Shown: in pieces, positions 55,128 to 64,000 of the stretch | Position numbering within the stretch: the stretch's first letter is position 1 | Layout of the letters: every line of letters starts with the position of its first letter | Assembly (NCBI GenBank): GCA_012729335.1 | Contig: JAAYDJ010000035.1 | Coordinates: forward strand, 396,468-460,467 | Length of the DNA stretch: 64,000 nucleotides | Origin: Bacteroidales bacterium | GTDB taxonomy: Bacteria > Bacteroidota > Bacteroidia > Bacteroidales > Prolixibacteraceae | Direction of reading: 5' to 3' | Position numbers and translations under genes: made by a program | Notes under the pieces: model-generated | Databases searched by the model: none | What the model saw: the letters and a program-made list of their open reading frames with translations, nothing else | Told to the model about the DNA's origin: nothing

Positions 55128-55526
55128 TCAGCTGATCTTTTTCCCGGCCATGGGGCCCGGCTTCAGGGAGTGTATTTCGTCTATATGGACCAGGATGACG
55201 GCTTTGGGTTTAGGCATGCCATTTTTCAGGGAGATTTCTGCTGCTTTATCGTACACGGGACCCTCGGTGAGCACTTCCGGGGTGCCGATAAAGCGGTAAC
55301 CGTCGAGAATATCCCGGTTGACCACCCCTACGGCCACTTTGGAGCCGGAGAGGATATTCTGCCAGGTGGTTCCCCCCACCCCTTCATTGAAAATCAGGGT
55401 TTCGTCGTCGAATACCCGGGTGGAGCGTTTCGGAGCGATGTTGGGGATTCCCTCCGGACTGACCGTCGCGTGAAAACACTGCTGGGTCATCACCATATCC
55501 TTCATTTCCTGTGTCAGCTTTGCCAT
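55128..55526 (-). CDS. pyridoxamine-5'-phosphate-oxidase-like flavin-binding protein
   Basis: 132 residues, split-barrel FMN-binding fold: MTQQCFHATVSPEGIPNIAPKRSTRVFDDETLIFNEGVGGTTWQNIL, then KVAVGVVNRDILDGYRFIGT. The true PNPOx catalytic Arg/His sets are not visible, and length is short, so it is a PNPOx-like redox or general-stress protein, not the vitamin B6 enzyme. Single gene; no operon partner. Confidence 0.85.
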   Translation of the reverse strand: MAKLTQEMKDMVMTQQCFHATVSPEGIPNIAPKRSTRVFDDETLIFNEGVGGTTWQNILSGSKVAVGVVNRDILDGYRFIGTPEVLTEGPVYDKAAEISLKNGMPKPKAVILVHIDEIHSLKPGPMAGKKIS

Positions 55527-55933
55527 GATGTCATCAATTATTATGTGCCTGTCCTGTAAAGATAAGAAAAAGAAAAGAATCAGGTAAATAGACCAGACCC
55601 GTCAGGCTTTAAATATGCCGGACTATACTTCCGGAGAGGGAAAGTCATTGCCACAACCAGATAATAAAAAATAATCATTATTTCGGCGACATATCTTAAC
55701 GCATGTGTTCCCAGTGCATTCAGAGTTTCAAACGCCATTGGATTTTACGGAGTAAAGTCTGAATTGTGGAGCCGCTGGTTGCAACAATCATATTTACAGT
55801 AATGACCTCTACATTTGTAAAAAAAGACCAGACCTGATTGGAATTCTGGTTGGGATCACTTATTTTTAATAGAAAATATTAACTTCCTGATTGCAAATAA
55901 TTGCTAAATATTAACTATTTAAAACAAAATGTT
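55527..55933. other. 407-bp AT-rich intergenic region with repeat copy A
   Basis: No gene. It holds one copy of a 50-bp direct repeat at 55578-55627; the rest is AT-rich and looks unlike the flanking coding DNA. Promoter of the lipoprotein gene is probably within 55850-55920, where several TATTT/TTAAT tracts occur. Confidence 0.5.
55578..55627 (+). repeat. 50-bp dispersed direct repeat, copy A
   Basis: 44 of 50 bases equal copy B at 61229-61278 (core aatcaggtaaata ... gtcaggctt ... aaatatgccgga). Both are intergenic and in the same orientation, 5.65 kb apart, bracketing the lipoprotein and the toxin-like gene. Confidence 0.9.
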
Positions 55934-56455
55934 ATGAAAGACTCAGTAAAACTCAGAACCTTGGGGTGGATTGTTTTCTGCGCAATATTTACTCTCTTTT
56001 CCGTTTCATGCCACCGGGCAACGGAGAAGACCGGTGAAAAAATGGTAGAAAAAGCCTTTGAGAATGCTACCGGTCAAAAGGCCGATATAGACATTAGTGA
56101 AGAAAAGACAGTTATTGAAACGGGCTCAGGAAGCGTTGAAGTAGACAGCAAAGCCAATAGCTGGCCGGATGAAATCCCTGACGAAATTCCTGAATTCACC
56201 TATGGAAAGATAAGCGCTGTTACCACGAGTAACATCGATGGTATCAAAGCCTGGAACATTGTTTTTGAAGAGGTGAAAGATGGATTCATCGACAAATACG
56301 ATGCAAAGCTCAAGGAGAAAGGCTTTGAAACAGTCACCATGAAAATGGGTGAGAAAGGAGGCAGCATTACTGGTGAAAACGAGAAATACACCATTTTTAT
56401 GATGGGTGGTGAAGGCAATCTGAGCTTTGCAGTGTCCCTGAAAAAAAAGGAATAA
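55934..56455 (+). CDS. small lipoprotein of unknown function
   Basis: 173 residues from ATG 55934. Lipobox-like FSVSC (about Cys25). An acidic, Lys-rich mature part with no recognised domain: KADIDISEEKTVIETGSGSVEVDSKANSWPDEIPDEIPEFTYGKIS, then a compact alpha/beta part GFIDKYDAKLKEKGFETVTMKMGEKGGSITGENEKYTIFMMGGEG. Base composition is visibly more A/T-rich than the neighbours, hinting at transfer. It precedes the large toxin-like gene (150-bp gap, same strand) inside a repeat-bracketed segment; a partnership is possible but not shown. Confidence 0.75.
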   Translation: MKDSVKLRTLGWIVFCAIFTLFSVSCHRATEKTGEKMVEKAFENATGQKADIDISEEKTVIETGSGSVEVDSKANSWPDEIPDEIPEFTYGKISAVTTSNIDGIKAWNIVFEEVKDGFIDKYDAKLKEKGFETVTMKMGEKGGSITGENEKYTIFMMGGEGNLSFAVSLKKKE

Positions 56456-56604
56456 CGGCTGAAAGCCCCCTCTGTGTAAATTGGTCCTTCACTTCAGGTT
56501 GGGTAGATGTATGAATTAGAACCTACCTCGAAATTTCTTCCTTTCTGAGGGAAGCCATATGGATTAATCGTATATTTAATCATCCGACTTGAGCTATCCT
56601 TCTT

Positions 56605-59600
56605 ATGAAAGTACATTATCAAAACCCCAGGTGTGCCAGGATTTGGCATCTGTTCGTCGTGACGTTTTCACTGACTGTAGCGGCCGCGGCCCAATCGGAA
56701 ACACCGCCGCAAAGATACGGCACCTATGAGATCACCCTGCCGTCAGGCTGGCAATACGATCCCGGGGGCTCTGCCGGGGAGTTCCATACCTTTAACTACC
56801 TCACCGGTGGAAAAACCGGGTATGTGGTCAGGCTGAAGAAAATTCCCTTTGATTGCCCGGTCAAAAAGGATTTCAACCGCGAAATGGTGAAGATCTTCTA
56901 TGACTTCTACGGAAGGCAGGATTATGTGGATAAGTTCAAGGACAACAGCGACTATGGAGCGCTGGGGGAACAGGAGAGTCATCTGATCACCTTCAACCTG
57001 AAAGAGAGCAATGAAAGGGGTTTTCTTCTCAGTCCGTGGGTGGGAGGAAAGATGTACAGCATCTATATCTATGATAAAACCAGCCAGAAGAAGGAGTTAA
57101 GGCCTGAAGCGGTGGCATTTCTGGGTGCGCTGAAGGTGCATCCTGGTGGCGTCCCTGCGGAAGAGAGAGTCGCCCTGGCAGCTCTGCATACAGGTAAGAG
57201 TGCGGGAAGTGCTTCAGGGAATGCCCAGAGTAATCAGAGTAGTCAAAACATACCGGATCAGGGACTGGGCAGCCATGAGGGCCAAATCGCCTCTGGGAAA
57301 ACACAGGCCAGCCAGAGTGGCCAAACCGTACCCGGTCAGAAAGAGGGCAGTCAGAGCGGCCAAAGCGCACCTGATCAAAAAGAGGGCAGTCCGGGCGGCC
57401 AAAACAAGACCGGGAATGTGGAAGGGGGTCAGGGTTCAGTTAACGCTTCAGGAAAAACACCCGGCAACCAGGGAGGTCAGGGCTCAGTTAACGCTTCAGG
57501 AAAAACACCAGGCAACCAGGGTGGTCAGGGCTCAGTTAACGCCTCAGGTAAAACACCAGGCAACCAAGGGGGTCAAGCCTTTCCTGGAAAGCAGCCGGCA
57601 GGGAGCGGGAAGGCCACAGCAGGAAGCGTCAGACCGCCCCTGCTGCCTGATCTGGGGAGAATGCCCTTCGCGTCGGAGATCGATTTTGCCAACATGACCT
57701 CAGCCCAATACACGGGAGCCATCTCGATGGCCCGGGAGGGCATGCGGCTGGTCTATGGCGAAATGACCGCCCAGGAAGAGAGGCAATTTGAAAAAGAATG
57801 GCAGCCGCTCTTTGACTTCCCGTGCAAGGAGGTGGTGGAGTATGTCAACCGGCTGAATCCTCTGATATCGGAGTTTCTGGCCCTTCGTGAGGCCCTGGGA
57901 TCGGAGATCGAGGCTTACAACGCCGCGGCCCTGGTGGTCACCATTGAAGCGGCGGAGGAGGATTCCGCAGGAATGGCGGAGACCATGGCCGAGCTGGAAC
58001 TGACGGTAGCCACCATCAACGCGCTGCAAAAGCAAATGGATGGGGTGGCCGCAGAAATCGCCCAACTGGGTGATCTTCCCGATGCCGCAGCCCTGGCTGA
58101 GGGGCAAAGAAAACTGCACCGTAAGGCACTCGGACTTCTGGCCGGCAACAACTTTCCGTTTGAGGGAGAATGGGAAACGGCCGACGGATCGAACCTTCTG
58201 ATGAGGGTACTGAAGGTCTTCGACGACGGCAAGGTGCTGGTGTACCGCTTTCCCATCAGCACCCTGGAGAAATGGGAGGCTAACGGCGTGGACATCACCA
58301 AACCCGGGGTGGAGTTCAACGATCAGAGCAAAGGGCTGACCCTGATTCCCGGGGTCTACGATCTGCTGATCATGTTTGAACCCCTGGAGGACGGCGCCTG
58401 GGGTGTACTCGACTGGTCTTTCTTCAGGTTTGTGAATATCTACCGGGGCGACAAGGACACCATCAACGTTCTGCAGTACAGGGTTCCCAACGAGCTCAAC
58501 AACACCTCGGGTGTTTCGACCTATACCCTTTCACGCACCAAAGAGAGCTATCCTGTCCCGCCGGTATTGCCCATCGACGGAAATCCTGCCAAATGGGATC
58601 AGTTGCAGGAGGTGGTCCGGGCACGGAAATGGGACCAGGAAAAGTATGATTTCTACCTGAAATGGCGGAAGGATTTTCCGGAAGAGCTGGGACTGGCCGC
58701 CCGTGGCGGTCCCACCCCCCTGGAGGAGCGCACGAGACTTTATCTGGAAGAAAAAAAGAAAATCGAAGAGGAATACCAGGCCCGGTTAAATTCGGATTTG
58801 GATGCCCAGGTCAACCAGAATGTGAGCCTGCGGTATTCCATGATGTACCTGCAAACCGAGAAATTGACGGAAGCCGACAGGCCGCGGATCATAAAGGAAG
58901 AAAGGCAGAAGCTGCTGGAATCGTTTGAATACACCCGCAACAGCCAACTGGAGTTTATCAGGAACAAATATGCCGACATCTTTAAGCCGGTTCCGGAAGA
59001 TCAGAAACCGAAGCCGCAGGTATCGCAGGAGCTGGTCGATCACCTGAAGGCGCTGAAGGAGTGGGAGACGGCGGAGGCGGTCAGGAAGCAGCAGGAGGAA
59101 CAGGTGAAGTTCCACGAGAACAATATCAGGTATTTCGACGGCAATATCGAAAAGCTGCAAAGCCGGCTGGCGGTGGCCGGAATGGATCCCCACACGCGGA
59201 ATGATCTGACGCGCGATCTGCTTTACCAGATGGATGCCCGGCAGAAGGAAAACGACGCCATTATGACCCTTAAAACCGGGGAATATGTGCACACGCGTAC
59301 GGAGCTCGACGCCCTGAACATGCAGATGATGGCCGAGCGGGGCCGGCAGATGGCCGAGGAGGCCCACCAGATCAAGAGGACCATGGAGCGGATGCCGAAG
59401 CTGATAGAGCTGGCTGAGCCATCGGAGCGGATCAGGCTCAGGCAGTTTTTCGAGCGGAACATGGTTTCCGCGGATAACGGCGCTTTTGATCCTGCGCGGA
59501 TGCGTCAGGCGGCCCGGGCGGTCGGGGAGCAGGTCTCAGGGGAGCTGGAGAAAAAGGCTGCAGAGAAGGAGGAGTGGGCGGCAGCCGTCACCGGCATGGT

Positions 59601-61167
59601 GGAAGGACTTGAATATGTGAAGACGGGTGCCGATGTCTCCATGACCCTGTTGTCGATCGCGGCGCCGGTTTATTTTGCCCACACGGCTCCCAATGCCATC
59701 GCGGCGTCTATGCGGGCGGCACAGGCGGCGCGGGTCTTTTTCGGCTACCAGGGGGTGAGCGGCTACCTCGAAGGAGGGCCTGCCGGGGCCTTCACGAGGG
59801 TGGCCTCTTCTTACAATGCGGTGACCATGATGGCCAACGCCGCCATGAACGGCTACCAGCAGGGGGTACTGCAGCATCTTGAAGCGCATGCGGCAAATGC
59901 AGCGACGACCACCCTCGATGAGAATAAGGCCGGATTGTGGGGAGCCGGCTGGGAATTGGGGAAGGAAGCCCTGAAGACGGTGGTTTTCAAGGCGGCCCTG
60001 GGAGCCCTGATGCCCGCCCAGCCGAAGGGGGCACCGGTGCAGTGGTCCGAAGGAGTTGATGCCCGTGGCAATCCTATTGCATCGCCCTCAGGGAGGTGGC
60101 CGACTGTTCAGCAGCAGGTGCAGGCGGCCCGGTTCCTCTCGCGGCAGGCCGAAGGGCGGGCCAAGGTGACCCTCTTCCGGGAGCGGATGCAGAAGCTCTC
60201 CGATGCCGGCAAGGCGGGGGCATCCAAAGAGGAGATCGCCCAACTCAGGAGTTCGGCAGAAGAAGCCTACAAGGTCGTCAAGACCGACCTTTACGCCAAG
60301 GGACACATCAACGCGCTGGCCCGGCAGGGAGATGCAAAAACCACAGCACATTACAACTCCTTTGACAGGAGCTACACTGCCCGGCTGCAGGCCGAGGTGG
60401 AAAAAGAGCTGGTGGCGGCCGGCTTCAACGCCCAGAAGTGCCGGACCTTTTCCAACTCCTCCTCGAAGGGAAAGGTAGGCGCCGATCTGGATTTGGGAGT
60501 GGTGGAGCCTCCGCGTTATAGTTTTGACGCCTCCGGAAAGCGGATTCCCAACCCGGCACATACGGCATGGAGGCGGAGCCTGACCATCAGGGAGCCCGAC
60601 GGAACACTTCGCAGAAGTTCTCCGCAGGAGTTACAGAAGGCCGGACAGGAGATCCTGGAGCGGTCGTTTGCGAAGATCTACGGCAGACCATCAGGGGAGG
60701 CGATGGTGGAATTCACCACCTCGTATCACCCGGAAGCCTATCGCGACCTGGCCTGGCTGGGCAGCAAAGGGACAAAGACCGCCCTGGTATTCGAGACCAA
60801 CAAGGCATGGGTGCAGCAGGCGGCCGACGTGTCGGGATTTAAAGTCAACAAGCTTCCTGTGGATCATCCTCAGTTGGGGTACTATGGGGTGATGCAGGAA
60901 CAAATGCGGGGGCTGACAAAGGATTTCAACACCAAGATCGCGCCGATGCTGAAGCTGAAGGCAGGGGCCGATCCTGAAGCCACGCGTCACCTCTACGAGA
61001 TCAGGGATACCATGGACAAATTCGCCAAAAATGAAATCGGTCCCATCGAAGCTGAACACCGGATCAGGGAGCTCACCGGCGGGAAGGGAATGGCCGAGGT
61101 GGCCGAGCAGCTTTCGGTCGCCATGCGGGGATTGCGGAATAGCCTCTCACCTTCCCGGGGTTATTGA
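56605..61167 (+). CDS. 1520-residue exported toxin-like multidomain protein
   Basis: Signal peptide about 1-29. Domain about 36-185 (YEITLPSGWQYDPGGSAGEFHTFNYLTGGK). Gly/Gln/Ser repeat tract about 200-340, including three near-identical 16-residue units. Helical domain about 355-500, beta-rich domain about 510-640, long coiled coil about 690-970, Ala-rich hydrophobic segment about 1015-1135 (TLLSIAAPVYFAHTAPNAIAAS), and a C-terminal domain about 1190-1520. The last domain carries FSNSSSKGKVGADLDLGVV (D1294, D1296), which resembles the GS...DxD motif of nucleotidyltransferase-fold toxins. The layout (export signal, repeats, coiled coil, pretoxin-like hydrophobic part, enzyme-like C-end) is that of polymorphic toxins, but no immunity gene follows. 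Unknown function. Confidence 0.7.
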   Translation: MKVHYQNPRCARIWHLFVVTFSLTVAAAAQSETPPQRYGTYEITLPSGWQYDPGGSAGEFHTFNYLTGGKTGYVVRLKKIPFDCPVKKDFNREMVKIFYDFYGRQDYVDKFKDNSDYGALGEQESHLITFNLKESNERGFLLSPWVGGKMYSIYIYDKTSQKKELRPEAVAFLGALKVHPGGVPAEERVALAALHTGKSAGSASGNAQSNQSSQNIPDQGLGSHEGQIASGKTQASQSGQTVPGQKEGSQSGQSAPDQKEGSPGGQNKTGNVEGGQGSVNASGKTPGNQGGQGSVNASGKTPGNQGGQGSVNASGKTPGNQGGQAFPGKQPAGSGKATAGSVRPPLLPDLGRMPFASEIDFANMTSAQYTGAISMAREGMRLVYGEMTAQEERQFEKEWQPLFDFPCKEVVEYVNRLNPLISEFLALREALGSEIEAYNAAALVVTIEAAEEDSAGMAETMAELELTVATINALQKQMDGVAAEIAQLGDLPDAAALAEGQRKLHRKALGLLAGNNFPFEGEWETADGSNLLMRVLKVFDDGKVLVYRFPISTLEKWEANGVDITKPGVEFNDQSKGLTLIPGVYDLLIMFEPLEDGAWGVLDWSFFRFVNIYRGDKDTINVLQYRVPNELNNTSGVSTYTLSRTKESYPVPPVLPIDGNPAKWDQLQEVVRARKWDQEKYDFYLKWRKDFPEELGLAARGGPTPLEERTRLYLEEKKKIEEEYQARLNSDLDAQVNQNVSLRYSMMYLQTEKLTEADRPRIIKEERQKLLESFEYTRNSQLEFIRNKYADIFKPVPEDQKPKPQVSQELVDHLKALKEWETAEAVRKQQEEQVKFHENNIRYFDGNIEKLQSRLAVAGMDPHTRNDLTRDLLYQMDARQKENDAIMTLKTGEYVHTRTELDALNMQMMAERGRQMAEEAHQIKRTMERMPKLIELAEPSERIRLRQFFERNMVSADNGAFDPARMRQAARAVGEQVSGELEKKAAEKEEWAAAVTGMVEGLEYVKTGADVSMTLLSIAAPVYFAHTAPNAIAASMRAAQAARVFFGYQGVSGYLEGGPAGAFTRVASSYNAVTMMANAAMNGYQQGVLQHLEAHAANAATTTLDENKAGLWGAGWELGKEALKTVVFKAALGALMPAQPKGAPVQWSEGVDARGNPIASPSGRWPTVQQQVQAARFLSRQAEGRAKVTLFRERMQKLSDAGKAGASKEEIAQLRSSAEEAYKVVKTDLYAKGHINALARQGDAKTTAHYNSFDRSYTARLQAEVEKELVAAGFNAQKCRTFSNSSSKGKVGADLDLGVVEPPRYSFDASGKRIPNPAHTAWRRSLTIREPDGTLRRSSPQELQKAGQEILERSFAKIYGRPSGEAMVEFTTSYHPEAYRDLAWLGSKGTKTALVFETNKAWVQQAADVSGFKVNKLPVDHPQLGYYGVMQEQMRGLTKDFNTKIAPMLKLKAGADPEATRHLYEIRDTMDKFAKNEIGPIEAEHRIRELTGGKGMAEVAEQLSVAMRGLRNSLSPSRGY
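57424..57567 (+). repeat. 48-bp tandem repeats in the toxin-like gene
   Basis: Three 48-bp units (57424, 57472, 57520), nearly identical, each encoding GGQGSVNASGKTPGNQ. Degenerate 13-16-residue units (SQSGQTVPGQKEG, SQSGQSAPDQKEG) precede them from about 57225. Confidence 0.95.
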
Positions 61168-61605
61168 AAAAGGCGTCGAAGGCTTTATCCATCAGGGGCA
61201 TGTCCGACAAAGCAAACAAAATGAATGCAATCAGGTAAATAAACCGGATCCGTCAGGCTTCAAATATGCCGGATAATAAAAGACTCTCCGATGCTTGTCA
61301 CAGGTTCCGATCCGGATAATTTAATCCATATACAGGTAAAATTATCTGATATTTTTACCGGTCCTTCAGGAAAATTTCCACAATTTCACATCCTCGAAAG
61401 TTTTACTCAATTGATGAAGATTTCTTCAGGAGGAACTCAGATCTTTAGTGTTGTATGCCTTGAATCCTTCGGATATTTTTGAAATCAGGTTATATCAGGT
61501 TCTGGCGGACTTCCGGGGATCCTCCGGCCTTTACCGCTAGCTGTCGACATTTAACCCTGATACAGTGCTTATTAAACATGATCAACTAACAGTACCAGTA
61601 TAAAA
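61168..61605. other. 438-bp intergenic region with repeat copy B
   Basis: It holds repeat copy B at 61229-61278 and otherwise AT-rich non-coding sequence. A 63-codon frame at 61291-61482 has no recognisable product, ribosome site or family and was not taken as a gene. Confidence 0.5.
61229..61278 (+). repeat. 50-bp dispersed direct repeat, copy B
   Basis: See copy A at 55578-55627; six substitutions, no indels. It starts 62 nt after the stop of the toxin-like gene. Confidence 0.9.
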
Positions 61606-62145
61606 ATGAACCACATCTATATTCAGTATTTCAAAACAGGCATAGGGGAAATGATTTTGGGAGCCTTCGAGGGGCAGCTGTGCCTGCTGGATTACCGGTA
61701 CAGGCAGATGAGACAGGCAATGGATGACAGAATCAAAAAAGGGCTGAATGCGGAATTCCTCGAACACGAAGATGAAATAATAACGCAGGCCCGAATACAG
61801 CTTGAAGAGTACCTTTCCGGTAAACGGACCCGTTTTGATCTTCCTCTGCTGATGGTGGGAACCGGCTTTCAGAAAGCGGTATGGAACGCCCTGGTGGAGG
61901 TGCCCTATGGTAAAACCGCCACTTATCTTGACCTGGCAAAATCCCTCGGCAATGAGAAGGCCGTCAGGGCAGTTGCCGCCGCCAATGGAGCCAATGCCCT
62001 GGCCATCGCCGTTCCCTGCCATCGCATCGTGGGGAGTCATGGTGAGCTGACGGGCTACAGCGGCGGACTGGCGGTCAAGCAGCGGCTCTTACAGCTGGAG
62101 CAGGGCAGACGTAACCTGTTTGATAATCAATATAAAAACAACTGA
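61606..62145 (+). CDS. ogt: methylated-DNA-protein cysteine methyltransferase
   Basis: 179 residues, the usual size. Repairs O6-alkylguanine by transferring the alkyl group to its own cysteine. VPCHRIVGSHGELTGYSGGLAVKQRLLQLE is the family signature, with the acceptor Cys138; TGFQKAVWNALVEVPYGKTATYLDLAKSLG is the helix-turn-helix that binds DNA. The next gene starts 3 bp after its stop, so the two are co-transcribed although functionally unrelated. Confidence 0.96.
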   Translation: MNHIYIQYFKTGIGEMILGAFEGQLCLLDYRYRQMRQAMDDRIKKGLNAEFLEHEDEIITQARIQLEEYLSGKRTRFDLPLLMVGTGFQKAVWNALVEVPYGKTATYLDLAKSLGNEKAVRAVAAANGANALAIAVPCHRIVGSHGELTGYSGGLAVKQRLLQLEQGRRNLFDNQYKNN

Positions 62146-62148
62146 ACC

Positions 62149-63729
62149 ATGAAACATCCCATTTTTCTGGTATCGGCGCTTGTGCTGCTGATCATCACCT
62201 CGTGTTACAAGCCCCAACCGGGGCAGGTCCGCATCGAAGGCGGCTGGATCCAGGGTACGGTCACCGAAGATCTGACCATTTATAAGGGCATTCCCTTTGC
62301 GGCTCCGCCCGTGGGTGAGCTGCGGTGGAAAGCCCCCCAGCCCGTGAATCCCTGGAAGGGCATCCTGCAAACCACTGAATACGCCCCGGCCCCCATGCAG
62401 GCGGGAAATCCCCCCTCCGGAAAAAGCGAGGACTGCCTTTACCTGAATGTCTGGACCCCTGCCCAATCGCCGAAAGAGAAGCTGCCTGTGCTGGTCTGGA
62501 TATACGGAGGAGGCTTTAGTTTCGGGTCCACGTCAGAGCCTGTCCACAACGGGGAGCACCTGGCGCGGAAGGGAGTGGTGCTGGTGAGCATCGCCTATCG
62601 TGTCGGGCAGTTGGGATTTCTGGCCCATCCTGAGCTGAGCGCCGAAGATCCCAACCATGTATCGGGAAATTACGGCATCCTCGATCAGATTGCGGGTTTG
62701 CGGTGGATTCGCGACAACATCGCGGCTTTCGGCGGTGATCCAGGTCGGGTGACCATCTTCGGCGAGTCGGCCGGAGGCATATCGGTGAGCATGCTGTGCG
62801 CCTCGCCCCTCGCCAAAGGGCTCTTTCACGGGGCTATTTCCCAGAGTGGCGGCTCGTTTGGCCCCACACGGCCGGTCACCTTTCCGGGCGAAAACATGAA
62901 AACCCTGGAGCAGGCAGAGCAGGCCGGCGTGGAGTATGTGGCAAAGAGCGGTGCGGCCTCCCTGGCGGATCTCCGGGAAATGGACGCCGATAAACTGCCC
63001 ATGGAATGGGGTATGGGCAATGCCTGGCCCATCGTCGACGGATACGTGATCCCCGACGACCAGCACAGGATGTATGAAGCCGGAAACTACAACGACGTGC
63101 CGGTCCTTATCGGCTACAACTCTGACGAGGGACTGAGTTTCCCTTCGGGCCGCACACCTGAAGAAGCCATTGCCGGGGTAAAGAAGCGTTTCGGACCCTA
63201 TGCCGACACGCTGATGCAGGCCTATCCTTTCGGGGAAAATGGTGTTTCGCGGAACGCCCGCAACCTGATGCGCGACGCTGCCTTCGGATGGCACACCTGG
63301 GCCTGGGCCAACCTTCAGACCGAAACCGGAAAGTCACCCGTCTATTTTTACTATTTCGATCAGCATCCCGACTATCCGGCCGATTCTCCCCGGGCCGACC
63401 ATGGCACCCCGCATGGTGTCGACGTGGCCTACGTCTTCATGCACCTCGACACCAACAACCCCGACGTTCCGGAGAAGGGTAAAGAGGTGAGCGGCATGAT
63501 GGGCACCTACTGGACCAATTTCGCCAAATACGGCCATCCCAACGGAGAGGGCGTACCCGAATGGCCGGCCTTTACGAAGGAGAACCCGGTGGTGATGCAC
63601 CTGGGAGCCAATGTTCAGCCCATTCCGGTGCCCGATGAGGCGGCGCTGAAAGTTCTGGACGCCTACTTTGCCTGGCGGCGCACCCCCGAAGGAGCAGCCT
63701 GGGCCTCTTCTCCGGAAGCCCTGCCGTAA
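62149..63729 (+). CDS. type B carboxylesterase lipoprotein
   Basis: 526 residues. Lipobox IITSC (about Cys19). Alpha/beta hydrolase of the carboxylesterase/cholinesterase family: [43 protein letters not shown] (oxyanion), and the nucleophile elbow [11 protein letters not shown] (Ser207). Late catalytic Glu in [10 protein letters not shown] and His in [13 protein letters not shown]. It would hydrolyse esters (e.g. acetyl or feruloyl) at the cell surface. Starts 3 bp after ogt. Confidence 0.93.
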   Translation: MKHPIFLVSALVLLIITSCYKPQPGQVRIEGGWIQGTVTEDLTIYKGIPFAAPPVGELRWKAPQPVNPWKGILQTTEYAPAPMQAGNPPSGKSEDCLYLNVWTPAQSPKEKLPVLVWIYGGGFSFGSTSEPVHNGEHLARKGVVLVSIAYRVGQLGFLAHPELSAEDPNHVSGNYGILDQIAGLRWIRDNIAAFGGDPGRVTIFGESAGGISVSMLCASPLAKGLFHGAISQSGGSFGPTRPVTFPGENMKTLEQAEQAGVEYVAKSGAASLADLREMDADKLPMEWGMGNAWPIVDGYVIPDDQHRMYEAGNYNDVPVLIGYNSDEGLSFPSGRTPEEAIAGVKKRFGPYADTLMQAYPFGENGVSRNARNLMRDAAFGWHTWAWANLQTETGKSPVYFYYFDQHPDYPADSPRADHGTPHGVDVAYVFMHLDTNNPDVPEKGKEVSGMMGTYWTNFAKYGHPNGEGVPEWPAFTKENPVVMHLGANVQPIPVPDEAALKVLDAYFAWRRTPEGAAWASSPEALP

Positions 63730-63732
63730 AGA

Positions 63733-63834
63733 TCAGGATGAGAGGAGAAACATGGCCAATGGAATAGTGTACACTCTGCCTAAGATTTTCGGGGTCTGTA
63801 AGCTGAACTCTGTCCGGTCGTTTTTTTCTTTCAT
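63733..63834 (-). CDS. possible small minus-strand ORF with near-leaderless promoter
   Basis: 33 residues from ATG 63834, N-terminus MKEKNDRTEFSLQTPKILGR, ending in a hydrophobic stretch. TACATTTG (63844-63837) matches TAnnTTTG and ends 2 bp before the ATG. No family was recognised; it may be a fragment or chance. Confidence 0.25.
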   Translation of the reverse strand: MKEKNDRTEFSLQTPKILGRVYTIPLAMFLLSS

Positions 63835-63899
63835 TTCAAATGTAACTTTTTTTCTCAAAGATTCAGCTCTTAAAAGCTTTTTTGAACAGGATCAGGGTT

Positions 63900-63945
63900 C
63901 TGTCAAGGGCGGCGACCTAAGGAGCCGTTTATATACCCTTGACAG
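63900..63945. repeat. structured inverted repeat near the window end
   Basis: CTGTCAAGGG (63900-63909) and CCCTTGACAG (63936-63945) are perfect 10-bp inverted repeats. Between them CGGC (63910-63913) and GCCG (63924-63927) add a second stem. It could be a hairpin or the end of a mobile element that continues past the edge. Confidence 0.55.
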
Positions 63946-64000
63946 GTTTCTGAGCCTGTCTACTTTTGCTTTTCAGAGTTGAAGATTACAGGTTGATTTC

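Noticed and set aside
55578..61278. Composite transposon or insertion sequence
   Set aside because: No transposase or integrase lies between the repeats and the repeats have no terminal inverted structure.
61291..61482. 63-codon plus-strand frame
   Set aside because: No ribosome site, no family resemblance, in an AT-rich non-coding gap.

Overview
The window comes from a GC-rich environmental Bacteroidota chromosome, most likely Bacteroidales or Marinilabiliales. The evidence is a SusC/SusD pair, a type IX secretion (T9SS) C-terminal sorting domain, an HU-SPOR fusion protein, and repeated promoter boxes of the TAnnTTTG type. No rRNA, tRNA, CRISPR array or complete insertion sequence was seen.

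Layout. 1-2.7 kb: a DUF1801 gene cut by the window edge, galE, and a divergent HU/SPOR membrane protein. 2.9-15.4 kb: a beta-1,3-glucan (laminarin-type) utilisation locus. It holds a membrane-bound propeller/LuxR regulator, SusC, SusD, a PKD lipoprotein and two GH16 enzymes, the second with a T9SS tail. 15.6-19.8 kb: a HAD phosphatase, a stand-alone TrpB2 behind a well-formed tryptophan attenuator, a metallo-beta-lactamase-fold protein and a small membrane protein. 19.9-25.5 kb (minus strand): a four-repeat CBM48-like secreted protein, a retropepsin-like protease, a GH43 and a Tyr/His/Trp- then Ser/Arg-rich exported protein. 25.8-35.4 kb: DUF1801, a VWA protein, a WYL regulator divergent from a GH27 lipoprotein, an SLC12-like transporter, and a sialate O-acetylesterase/polysaccharide deacetylase fusion.

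36.3-44.8 kb (minus strand) is the most unusual block. A short caspase, a 1264-residue TPR-CHAT protease and a 1209-residue caspase fused to a hydrolase-like domain without its nucleophile serine are consecutive genes. Both caspases and the CHAT protein keep their His/Cys dyads, so this looks like a multi-protease conflict or programmed-death module. 45-55 kb is mostly housekeeping and glycan genes: SGNH hydrolase, kynureninase, YchF, RmuC, GH29 fucosidase, an HTH/membrane-protein pair, a Cys-rich V4R-like protein and a PNPOx-like protein.

55.6-61.3 kb carries a lipoprotein and a 1520-residue exported toxin-like protein, bracketed by two copies of a 50-bp intergenic direct repeat (44/50 identical). 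The end holds ogt, a type B carboxylesterase lipoprotein, and a structured inverted repeat that may mark a mobile element beyond the edge.

The best-supported new observation is the trpB2 attenuator: a 21-residue leader peptide with four consecutive Trp codons, a 17-bp terminator hairpin, and an antiterminator strand overlapping the leader stop codon.
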